Assembly (NCBI GenBank): GCA_030038335.1
Contig: JASHPC010000225.1
Location: 1 to 17,570 of the forward strand
Length of the DNA: 17,570 nucleotides
Origin: Vulcanimicrobiota bacterium
GTDB taxonomy: Bacteria > Vulcanimicrobiota > Vulcanimicrobiia > Vulcanimicrobiales > Vulcanimicrobiaceae
Direction: 5' to 3'
Part shown: positions 1 through 5,969 of the stretch, piece by piece
Layout: each line of letters starts with the position of its first letter
Numbering within the stretch: position 1 is the first letter of the stretch
Translations under genes and position numbers: made by a program
Notes under the pieces: model-generated
What the model saw: only the letters and a program-made list of their open reading frames with translations
Database searches by the model: none
Told to the model about the DNA's origin: nothing

Positions 1-605
1 TTGACGATACGATGCGCGACAGGCACGGAGAACGAATCGAACGGCAAGTCCAGACCCGAGATTCTCTGCGTGTGATCCATCAGCAAGACCGGTGACGAGA
101 ACGCAGGCCCGGTTGGCTGCGTGATCGTCAGATGCGCGCCGCCGCTGTCGTATGCGTCGACCGCAACGACCGTGCGAGCGACCGAGCGCAGCACGAACTG
201 CGACGCGTATCGCTGCTCGCCGATAGGGAGCACGACACCGTTCGGCGTTTCGAGCGCGGGCGAACTCGGATCGTGAAGCGGCGGAAAGACGATGTTCCCA
301 AGCCCCGCCACTGCCACCGGTGTTCCTGGAGCGCCGACGACGAGTTGAGGATCGGGCGCAAGAAGTCCACTCGCGATGCCTGCAAACGCGAGTATCCACG
401 TACCGGCGGCTGCGATCCAAACCGCAGCAACCCGTCGCGCGGTGCTGCGCTGAATCTCGGCACGCACGCCGATGGCGAGATACACGGCAAGCGCGAGGAG
501 CGCGACGCTGTACCACCCCTCGTGCCACGTCGCACGATCGGGTCGTAAGGCTTGCGCGAGCACTCCGGCGGCGATCGCGACGATCGGGGCCGCAAGCCGT
601 CTCAT
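1..605 (-). CDS. Membrane protein of unknown function, 3' end outside window
   Basis: The frame is open from an ATG at 605 to the left edge (201 codons seen, no stop), so the C terminus is missing. Three hydrophobic stretches lie at about residues 3-20, 32-47 and 58-82; the rest looks extracytoplasmic and beta-rich. The ATG overlaps the stop of the upstream thioredoxin gene as ATGA, so the two are probably translationally coupled. The pairing with a TlpA/ResA-type thioredoxin suggests a role in the cell envelope, possibly thiol-disulfide exchange or cytochrome c maturation, but no ResB or CcdA motif is visible and the link is inference from context only. The codon use (GTC, CTC, GCG, CGC) matches its neighbours, which supports a real gene over the alternative frames on either strand. 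Confidence 0.72.
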   Translation of the reverse strand, partial: MRRLAAPIVAIAAGVLAQALRPDRATWHEGWYSVALLALAVYLAIGVRAEIQRSTARRVAAVWIAAAGTWILAFAGIASGLLAPDPQLVVGAPGTPVAVAGLGNIVFPPLHDPSSPALETPNGVVLPIGEQRYASQFVLRSVARTVVAVDAYDSGGAHLTITQPTGPAFSSPVLLMDHTQRISGLDLPFDSFSVPVAHRIV

Positions 606-1150
606 TCAGTCTTCAAGAGCGGATCGACCGCAGCGCGCATCTGATCGAGCGTGAGCGCGCCGTCGAATCCTCTCACGATCGTTCCGTGCCGATCGATGAC
701 GACCGTCGTCGGAAACCCGAGCGCGTCGTACGCGCGTCCGTACGACTCCTCCGAATCGATCCAAATGGGAAAGCGCAAGCCGAGCGCGCTGGCAAACGCG
801 CTTGCACGCGCTGCGGACTCGCCTTGATCGACGCCGATGACGACGAGGCCACGCGATGCATCGGCAGCGTAGAGCCGCTGCAAATCAGGAAGTTCCTCTC
901 GGCATGGCGGACACCAGGTTGCCCATAAGTTCATCAGCACGACTCTGTTCCGGTACGCCGCAAGCGATGCGGGGTTCCCTGCGTCGTCGTGAAGCGCGAT
1001 CACCGGCGCGTCCTCGCCGGCGAGTCCGGCGGGGCCTGCTTTGTGCACCGCACCGGTATCGAACAGCGGTATCAGGACAGTGATCGCGATGCCTACGACG
1101 ATCGCTGCAAGTATCCACGGCGCCCACGAGCGCAAGCGGCGTAAGTCCAG
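602..1150 (-). CDS. TlpA/ResA-like membrane-anchored thioredoxin
   Basis: Extracytoplasmic thiol-disulfide oxidoreductase of the TlpA/ResA/AhpC-TSA type. With a CTG start at 1150 it has 182 residues: an N-terminal signal anchor at about 9-29, then a thioredoxin fold with the WCPPC active site at 79-83 (preceded by NLWAT) and the cis-proline in GFPTTVVID at P147. Such proteins reduce apocytochrome c or other exported cysteines. Start choice: no ATG or GTG lies in frame between folD and the anchor. CTG at 1150 has a good Shine-Dalgarno (AAGGAG, 6 nt away); TTG at 1135 is the alternative and loses five residues. The frame stays open further upstream to 1606, but that part is antisense to folD. 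The gene is divergent from folD, with only 32 bp between the starts, so its promoter must lie inside folD. It overlaps the next minus-strand gene as ATGA. Confidence 0.88.
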   Translation of the reverse strand: MDLRRLRSWAPWILAAIVVGIAITVLIPLFDTGAVHKAGPAGLAGEDAPVIALHDDAGNPASLAAYRNRVVLMNLWATWCPPCREELPDLQRLYAADASRGLVVIGVDQGESAARASAFASALGLRFPIWIDSEESYGRAYDALGFPTTVVIDRHGTIVRGFDGALTLDQMRAAVDPLLKTE

Positions 1151-1182
1151 GGGTCGCTCCTTTTGCGGACGAAGGCGACGTC

Positions 1183-2040
1183 GTGCCCGCTCGCATCCTC
1201 GATGGTAAGGCCGTAGCAGCAGAGCTTCGCGTCGCGCTTCTCTCGCGTATCCTTGCGCTACGCGAGCGCGGAACTCATCCTCGCCTCGTCGTCCTGCTCG
1301 TCGGTGAGGATGCGGCGAGTCACGCATACGTCCGGAATCTCGCTCGCACGGCCGAAGGAGCCGGCATCGCGGTCGACGTCGAGCGCCTCCCCGCATCGTC
1401 GCAAGCGTCGAGCATTCGAGCGCGACTTTCGTCGTTCGAAAACGACGACTCGGTGCACGGCGTTCTCTTGCAGCAGCCGCTGCCAGAAACGCTCTCGATT
1501 CGCGACATCGCCGACGCGATGCCGCGCGCGAAGGACGTCGACGGCGTTCATCCCGCCAATCAAGGAAATCTTGCGTTTGGAAAGGAGCCATTGTTCGTTC
1601 CCGCAACGCCCGCGGCGGTGATGCTGCTTCTGGAGAGAAGCTCGCACTGGCCGCTGCAAGGGCGCACGGCGGCCGTCATCGGGCGCTCCGTCGTCGTCGG
1701 AGGTCCTGTCGCACTCTTGTTGATGGTGGAGAACGCAACGGTAACGGTCCTGCACAAGGCTTCTCCGAGCTTGCAGCCGTACGTGCGGATGGCCGAGATC
1801 GTCGTGACCGCGACGGGCGTGCCTGGACTCATTGGCGGAGAGGATATCGCGCCTGGCGCAACGGTCGTCGACGTCGGTACGACACTCGTCGACGGACATC
1901 TCGTCGGCGACGTCGACTTCGCGAGCGCTGCGCGCGTTGCCGGCGAGATTACGCCGGTTCCCGGTGGCGTCGGACCCGTCACGAACGTCGCACTGCTTCG
2001 CAACGTCGTAACCGCGGCAGAACGGATGGCGAATCGATGA
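1183..2040 (+). CDS. folD: FolD-family methylene-THF dehydrogenase/cyclohydrolase, catalytic Lys replaced
   Basis: The full-length (285 aa) FolD normally interconverts 5,10-methylene-THF and 10-formyl-THF in the cytoplasm using NADP. Seen: N-terminal ILDGKAVAAELR, KDVDGVHPANQG near residue 118, the Rossmann motif GRSVVVGGPVALLL near 167, and the signature TPVPGGVGPVT near the C terminus. The GTG start fits the family N terminus and has GAAGG 7 nt upstream. Oddities: in the segment that normally reads YVxxKxK, this protein has YVRNLAR, so the catalytic lysine (K54 in E. coli, K56 in human MTHFD1) is Leu53 (codon 1339-1341). The usual QLPLP is QQPLP, and the NADP-loop HSRT is HKAS. In characterised enzymes, loss of this lysine abolishes cyclohydrolase but can spare dehydrogenase activity. 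It is first in an operon with three short-overlap partners. Family assignment is secure; bifunctionality is doubtful. Confidence 0.95.
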   Translation: MPARILDGKAVAAELRVALLSRILALRERGTHPRLVVLLVGEDAASHAYVRNLARTAEGAGIAVDVERLPASSQASSIRARLSSFENDDSVHGVLLQQPLPETLSIRDIADAMPRAKDVDGVHPANQGNLAFGKEPLFVPATPAAVMLLLERSSHWPLQGRTAAVIGRSVVVGGPVALLLMVENATVTVLHKASPSLQPYVRMAEIVVTATGVPGLIGGEDIAPGATVVDVGTTLVDGHLVGDVDFASAARVAGEITPVPGGVGPVTNVALLRNVVTAAERMANR

Positions 2041-2681
2041 ACGACATCGTGCTCGAAAGCATCGAGCGATACCTCGAAACGACGCATCCCGCTCCCCACC
2101 CGCTCTTGCTCGAGGTGGAGGAACGCGGACGTGCCGACGGCATTCCGATCGTCTCCCGCGAAACCGGCCGGCTTCTAGCAACGCTCGTGCACGCAATGCA
2201 GGCGAACCGCATTCTCGAGGTTGGAACCGCATACGGCTACTCCACGCTTTGGATGGCGTTCGCGCAGCCGCCGGTCGGAACGATCTGGACGATCGACGTC
2301 GACAGGAAACGCACCGAGATCGCACGCTCGTTCTTCGAGCGTGCCGGCGAGTCCGATTCGATAGAAGTTCTCAACCAGCCGGCACTCGAAGTGCTCGAGA
2401 ACTTTCCCCATCGCAATCTCGACATCGTCTTCATCGACGCAGACAAGACCGAGTATCGCAACTACCTCGATCTTGCGATTCCGCGATTAAAGCGCTCGGG
2501 GCTCGTCGTCGTCGACAACTGCCTCTGGAGCGGTCGCGTCGCGAATCCCGGGAAGCCCGACGACGATGAGGAAACGCGCGCGCTTCGCGACTTCAATCGC
2601 TACTTTCTCTCGCATCCGGATCTTTCGGCTACGATCGTTCCGCTCGGCGACGGCACCGGCATCGGCGCACGCGTGCGGTGA
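2037..2681 (+). CDS. Class I SAM-dependent O-methyltransferase (TrmR/CCoAOMT family)
   Basis: A 214-residue, single-domain SAM methyltransferase of the family-3 O-methyltransferases, which includes catechol and caffeoyl-CoA methyltransferases and bacterial TrmR/YrrM (tRNA 5-hydroxyuridine methylation). Visible motifs: SAM motif I ILEVGTAYGYST at 59-70, the acidic loop TIDVDR at 85-90, the metal-binding FIDADK at 132-137, and the second metal site VVVDNCLWSGRV at 157-168. The length matches TrmR (about 217 aa) and no signal peptide is present, so a tRNA substrate is plausible, but small-molecule substrates cannot be excluded from sequence. The start ATG overlaps the folD stop as ATGA, indicating translational coupling. 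Confidence 0.9.
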   Translation: MNDIVLESIERYLETTHPAPHPLLLEVEERGRADGIPIVSRETGRLLATLVHAMQANRILEVGTAYGYSTLWMAFAQPPVGTIWTIDVDRKRTEIARSFFERAGESDSIEVLNQPALEVLENFPHRNLDIVFIDADKTEYRNYLDLAIPRLKRSGLVVVDNCLWSGRVANPGKPDDDEETRALRDFNRYFLSHPDLSATIVPLGDGTGIGARVR

Positions 2682-3313
2682 TCGTCGAGACCTTTGCAGT
2701 CGGCTCCCTCGCCTGTAACTGCACCATCGTCGGCGATGAGCGAAGCGGCACGGCAGTCGTCATCGACGGCGGTGACGGCGTCGACTTAGTGCTAGAACGA
2801 CTGCGGCGCCATCGCCTTCGTGCAACGTCCTTGCTGCACACGCACGCGCACATCGACCACATCGGCGACGTCGGCCGCCTGCGGGAAGCAACGGGAGCGC
2901 GAGCATTGCTGCATCCGGCAGACGTCCCGCTCTACCAGACGCTTGCGCTTCAGGCGGCCTGGGTCGGGCTCAACGAATCGCCGCCGGTCGTCACGCTCGA
3001 TGGAGAACTCGCGGGTGGTCAGCACATTCGCGAGGCAGATATCGCGATCGAAGTCCTTCACACGCCGGGCCACACGCCGGGAAGCGTCTGTTTCTCGTTG
3101 AGCGACGGCAACTGCGCGCGTCTTTTCACGGGCGACACGCTCTTTGCCGGCTCGATCGGACGCTGGGACCTCGGCGGAACCTCTATGGAGGACATCGTGC
3201 ACTCCATTCGCACGAAACTCTTGCCGTACGACGACGCAACGCCGGTTGTTCCCGGTCACGGACCAGCGACGACGATCGGCATCGAGCGCCGCACGAACCC
3301 ATACCTTGCATAG
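2678..3313 (+). CDS. Metallo-beta-lactamase-fold hydrolase (GloB-like)
   Basis: A 211-residue MBL-fold protein, probably a cytoplasmic thioester hydrolase of the glyoxalase II-like group. It has the THxHxDH metal motif (THAHIDH, residues 55-61), the downstream His in HTPGHTPGS, the bridging Asp in LFTGDTLFAGSIGRWD, and a terminal His in VVPGHGP. This is the short bacterial form, lacking the C-terminal substrate domain of canonical glyoxalase II, so glutathione or another low-molecular-weight thiol is uncertain as partner. The GTG start overlaps the methyltransferase stop as GTGA. The TAG stop at 3311-3313 is followed 1 nt later by the first copy of the tandem repeat. Confidence 0.9.
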   Translation: MIVETFAVGSLACNCTIVGDERSGTAVVIDGGDGVDLVLERLRRHRLRATSLLHTHAHIDHIGDVGRLREATGARALLHPADVPLYQTLALQAAWVGLNESPPVVTLDGELAGGQHIREADIAIEVLHTPGHTPGSVCFSLSDGNCARLFTGDTLFAGSIGRWDLGGTSMEDIVHSIRTKLLPYDDATPVVPGHGPATTIGIERRTNPYLA

Positions 3314-3314
3314 C

Positions 3315-3420
3315 CTACACCCTTTTGTCATCCCGAGCGTAGCGAACGACATGAGCGAAGTCGAGGAACTACACCCTTTTGTCATCCCGAGCGTAGCGAA
3401 CGACGTGAGCGAAGTCGAGG
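3315..3420 (+). repeat. Tandem intergenic repeat, two units with 54-bp period
   Basis: Two near-identical units, 3315-3366 and 3369-3420, match at 51 of 52 positions; the single difference is A at 3351 versus G at 3405. The core of each contains GTCATCCCGAGCGTAGCGAA followed by a second related half, GAGCGAAGTCGAGG. Repeats of this general type are scattered between genes in many environmental bacterial genomes (recognised from memory, not searched). I see no further copy in the window. The element starts directly after the hydrolase stop and runs without interruption into the thpR reading frame. The one variable base falls in the first position of the start triplet, making ATG in unit 1 and GTG in unit 2. 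Confidence 0.85.
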
Positions 3421-3965
3421 GACGCCCGCAACGACTCTTCATCGGCGTCGACGTCGATGACGTTGCGCGAACGCACTGCGCCGAGGTTGCAGCGCAACTA
3501 GAGCGTGCGGGCCTGCACGCGAGCTACGTCGATCCGGCAAACTATCACCTGACCCTGCTCTTCCTTGGAAACGTGACGCATGACCGCGTCGCCGCCATCG
3601 GAGACGCGCTCGCCAGCCTCGCGCCACGTCACGCCGCCTTCAGCCTCACGTTCGATCGCGTCGGAGCGTTTCCGCACGAGCGCAAGCCGCGCGTGATCTT
3701 TGCAGGCACCCGCGGCGCCGATTCGCCGTATCGCGCGCTAGCGGGTGACGTGCGCGACGTTTTCGAAACACTCGGATTCGCGAGCGACGACGACGCCGTC
3801 CCTCACGTGACGCTCGCGCGCGTCTCCGAAAAGAAGCGAGCACCGATGCCGCTCGTTGACGTGACGCCGTTTCCAATGCATGTCACTGCGGTCACGCTTT
3901 TCGAGTCCGTGCCCCACGAAGGAAGAACGCGCTATGTCAAACGCAGCGTGTTCCTCTTACGCTAG
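3351..3965 (+). CDS. thpR: RNA 2',3'-cyclic phosphodiesterase ThpR (2H family)
   Basis: A 2H phosphoesterase of the ThpR/LigT family, which opens 2',3'-cyclic phosphate ends of RNA. Both catalytic HxTx motifs are present: YHLTLLFLG and PHVTLARV (His48 and His134 counted from the GTG at 3405). The family core begins at RLFIGVDV. The frame has no start between the repeat and that core, so the start must lie in the repeat: ATG at 3351 (204 aa, 25 extra residues before RLFIG) or GTG at 3405 (186 aa, 9 extra). The GTG form is nearer the usual length; the ATG is the stronger codon, and both have the same upstream context without a clear Shine-Dalgarno. The frame also continues upstream inside the hydrolase gene, which I regard as spurious. 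It is last in the folD operon and converges on the scaffold gene, with 6 bp between stops. Confidence 0.85.
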   Translation: MSEVEELHPFVIPSVANDVSEVEGRPQRLFIGVDVDDVARTHCAEVAAQLERAGLHASYVDPANYHLTLLFLGNVTHDRVAAIGDALASLAPRHAAFSLTFDRVGAFPHERKPRVIFAGTRGADSPYRALAGDVRDVFETLGFASDDDAVPHVTLARVSEKKRAPMPLVDVTPFPMHVTAVTLFESVPHEGRTRYVKRSVFLLR

Positions 3966-3971
3966 CGCGCG

Positions 3972-4466
3972 TTAACGCAACTTGATGAGAATCTTGCCGT
4001 CGCCGTCGGTTTTCGGCGACGCCTCGGACGCGGCGGCCGCAGATGCCGCGGCCTTCTCCGCGCGCGGCATCGCGGCGTAATCGGGAACCTCTCCGCGTGC
4101 GCGCTTCTCGCGATAATCAGCGATGGCAATGTGCAGCGCTTCGAGCGTGCGGCCGGGATAATCGCGCTTCTTCTCCGGATATCCACCGAGCGCGTCCATC
4201 ACTTCTTGCTCGCTGATTGCCTCGGCTTCTTCGAGGGTCTTTCCTCGCGCCATTTCCGTCACGAGACTGCACGTTGCCGTTCCAAAACCGCATCCGGTCG
4301 TGAAGTAGGAGATGTCTTCGATCACCGCTCCAGGGCCGATCCTTAAGAAGACGTTGTACATGTCGCCGCAGGAATCGCTAAAGTACTCGCCGCTCGCCGT
4401 CGGGTTTTCCATCGTGCGAAAACCCGGGCGCTTCTCGACGAGACGTTGAAACTTTGCAAAATCCAC
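3972..4466 (-). CDS. IscU/NifU-type Fe-S scaffold homologue lacking the third cysteine
   Basis: A 164-residue protein of the U-type iron-sulfur scaffold family. It keeps the first ligand block SDSCGDMYNV (C33, D35) and the second block TTGCGFGTATC (C59, with an extra C66). Where IscU has its third ligand Cys (C106, preceded by His), the aligned stretch here is DYPGRTLEALHIAI with no Cys. The last 35 or so residues are an Ala/Glu/Lys-rich tail unlike IscU. The GTG start at 4466 has GGAGAG upstream that overlaps the stop of the sufR-like gene, 12 nt away, so the two are cotranscribed. Its position beside sufR and the SUF genes supports a role in cluster assembly, perhaps as an accessory carrier; classical three-Cys scaffold chemistry looks unlikely. 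Confidence 0.85.
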   Translation of the reverse strand: MDFAKFQRLVEKRPGFRTMENPTASGEYFSDSCGDMYNVFLRIGPGAVIEDISYFTTGCGFGTATCSLVTEMARGKTLEEAEAISEQEVMDALGGYPEKKRDYPGRTLEALHIAIADYREKRARGEVPDYAAMPRAEKAAASAAAASEASPKTDGDGKILIKLR

Positions 4467-4478
4467 GCGCTCTCTCCC

Positions 4479-5111
4479 TTACGATCCGACTTTCAGCTCG
4501 AACCGGCATTCTTTGCCGCCGGTTGCAAGCGATTCCGTTTGTTCGAGCTGTCCGCCGATCGTCTCGTCGATCATATGGTGCACGACCTGACACATCTCGG
4601 GATGCTCTTTCGCGACGGCCGCGTACGGGCAGTTGTGCTCGTGAAGAGCATAGCCCCCGTCGATGAGACTGTACTCCGCGACGACGCCGTCTTGCTGTAG
4701 CAGCTCCGTGAGCTGCGCGACGCGCTCTTCCGGACGATCCGCCGTTACCTTGCGCTTCGCGCGCGTCACCGCTCGCTGCGAGATCGAGTCGAAAATTTGC
4801 GCAACCGCCGAGTCCCCGTACTCTCGGCGAACCTCACGCAGCACGGAGGAAAGCAGCCGGTCGTACCGCTGAGGGAAGAGCGAATCTGCCTCCCTCGTAA
4901 GCGAAAACTCGATCGTCGGCTTGGTGGGCCCGCGGCGAACGGATTGCTCGAAGACAAGCCCATCGCGCTCCAGCACGACGAGCTGCTGGCGCACGGCATT
5001 CGGCGATAAGTTGAAGACAGCCGCTAGGTCGGCGGCAGACGCAGAGCCGCGTCGCCGAAGCTCGGCGACGATCCGCCCCCGAGTGGTCTTGAAGAAGCGT
5101 TCGCCCTGCAT
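4479..5111 (-). CDS. sufR: SufR-like Fe-S-sensing transcriptional repressor
   Basis: A 210-residue regulator with an N-terminal winged helix-turn-helix (about residues 8-70; LSPNAVRQQLVVLERDGLV is the recognition region) and a C-terminal sensor domain with three cysteines: C161 in HNCPY, C174 in PEMC, and C202. The Cx12C spacing followed by a third Cys 28 residues on matches actinobacterial and cyanobacterial SufR, where they ligate a 4Fe-4S cluster and holo-SufR represses the suf operon. It is divergent from sufC across an 84-bp control region, the expected position. The ATG at 5111 has AAGGA directly against it, too close for a normal Shine-Dalgarno. A promoter at 5151-5123 predicts a leader of only about 5 nt. 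Confidence 0.9.
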   Translation of the reverse strand: MQGERFFKTTRGRIVAELRRRGSASAADLAAVFNLSPNAVRQQLVVLERDGLVFEQSVRRGPTKPTIEFSLTREADSLFPQRYDRLLSSVLREVRREYGDSAVAQIFDSISQRAVTRAKRKVTADRPEERVAQLTELLQQDGVVAEYSLIDGGYALHEHNCPYAAVAKEHPEMCQVVHHMIDETIGGQLEQTESLATGGKECRFELKVGS

Positions 5112-5122
5112 TCCTTACGCGT

Positions 5123-5151
5123 ATCCTAGCACGCAGGCTCGAGATAGTAAA
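5123..5151 (-). promoter_or_regulatory. Predicted sufR promoter
   Basis: On the minus strand, TTTACT (5151-5146) and TAGGAT (5128-5123) are separated by 17 bp, a good match to a housekeeping sigma promoter. The expected transcription start, near 5116, is only about 5 nt from the sufR ATG. The -35 overlaps the small palindrome TAAAGTTTA (5148-5156), so regulator binding there would affect sufR itself. Confidence 0.6.
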
Positions 5152-5159
5152 GTTTATCC

Positions 5160-5189
5160 TTGACTTTCTGAACGGCCGTTCGTTACGAT
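5160..5189 (+). promoter_or_regulatory. Predicted sufCDSU promoter
   Basis: TTGACT (5160-5165) and TACGAT (5184-5189) are separated by 18 bp. A start 7 nt after the -10 box would fall at about 5196, the A of the sufC ATG, giving a leaderless message. No convincing Shine-Dalgarno precedes that ATG, which fits this reading. Confidence 0.6.
5170..5181. promoter_or_regulatory. Candidate SufR operator, perfect 12-bp palindrome
   Basis: GAACGGCCGTTC is a perfect palindrome in the spacer between the -35 and -10 of the sufC promoter, where a bound repressor would block RNA polymerase. It does not match the cyanobacterial (CAAC-N6-GTTG) or mycobacterial SufR sites as I remember them, so assignment to SufR is inferred from position only. 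Confidence 0.45.
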
Positions 5190-5195
5190 ACAGGC

Positions 5196-5969
5196 ATGAC
5201 GCGAGACCACGGCCTGGCCGTAGCCGGCCTTCACTGCGAAGTCGACGGCAAGCAGATTCTGCGAGGTATCGATCTCGCCGTCGAGCCCGGCAGAGTGCAC
5301 GCACTCATGGGTCCGAACGGCAGCGGAAAGACGACGCTCGCGCTCGCGCTTGCGGGACATCCGCATTACACGGTGACCGCCGGAACCGCGACGCTCGACG
5401 GCGCCGATCTTCTCGCGCTCTCGCCCGACAAACGCGCAAAGGCGGGGCTCTTCCTCTCGTTTCAGTACCCCGCGGCGATTCCGGGCGTCAAGGTTGCAAA
5501 CTTTTTGTACGCGGCGCGTCAAGCGGTGCGCCCCGGCGATCTCACGCCCGCGAAGTTCCGCGGTCTTCTCCTCGAAAAAATGGACGCGCTCGGGATGGAT
5601 CCGTCGTTTCTCGGCCGTTACATCAACGACGGATTCTCGGGAGGCGAGAAAAAGCGTCTCGAGATGCTGCAGATGGCCGTGCTCGCGCCGCGCGTTGCGG
5701 TGCTCGATGAAACGGACTCTGGCCTCGACGTCGACGCGCTCAAGCATATCGGCGAGTCGATCGAGTCGCTGCGCGCGAGTGAAGCCGGAAAGGAGACGGG
5801 CCTGCTCGTCATCACGCATTATCCGCGCATTCTGCGCTACGTGAAACCCGACGTCGTGCACGTCATGCTCGACGGCCGCATCGTGAAGACCGGCGAGGCA
5901 GAGCTCGCCAATCGCATCGAGCGCGAGGGGTACGACACGGTGCGCGCCGAGAGCGGAGCCGTTGCTTAG
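5196..5969 (+). CDS. sufC: Fe-S assembly ATPase SufC
   Basis: A 257-residue ABC-type ATPase of the SUF complex; it works in the cytoplasm with SufB/SufD to drive cluster assembly. Seen: Walker A GPNGSGKTT at 39-47, the Q-loop in LSFQYP, the SufC-type signature FSGGEKKRLEMLQM, Walker B VAVLDETDSGLD and the H-loop Thr-His in LVITHYPRIL. The length matches the family (about 250 aa). The ATG sits at the predicted transcription start of the divergent promoter. It is the first gene of sufC-sufD-sufS-sufU and overlaps sufD by 8 nt. No sufB lies upstream or downstream, which is unusual for a SUF operon. Confidence 0.95.
   Translation: MTRDHGLAVAGLHCEVDGKQILRGIDLAVEPGRVHALMGPNGSGKTTLALALAGHPHYTVTAGTATLDGADLLALSPDKRAKAGLFLSFQYPAAIPGVKVANFLYAARQAVRPGDLTPAKFRGLLLEKMDALGMDPSFLGRYINDGFSGGEKKRLEMLQMAVLAPRVAVLDETDSGLDVDALKHIGESIESLRASEAGKETGLLVITHYPRILRYVKPDVVHVMLDGRIVKTGEAELANRIEREGYDTVRAESGAVA

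Noticed and set aside
1258..2325. A 355-codon minus-strand frame opposite folD and the methyltransferase
   Set aside because: Antisense shadow of two well-supported genes, with atypical Arg/Cys-rich composition.
3144..3350. Upstream extension of the thpR frame to an ATG at 3144
   Set aside because: It lies within the hydrolase gene in another frame and encodes a Ser/Thr/Arg-rich shadow before the repeat; ThpR proteins do not need such an extension.
3315..3420. Direct repeats as a minimal CRISPR array
   Set aside because: Only two units, nearly back to back with a 2-bp gap, no spacers and no cas gene.
3999..4020. Hairpin GTCGCCG/CGGCGAC as a terminator near the convergent thpR/scaffold ends
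   Set aside because: It lies inside the scaffold coding sequence and has no T-tract on either strand after the stem.
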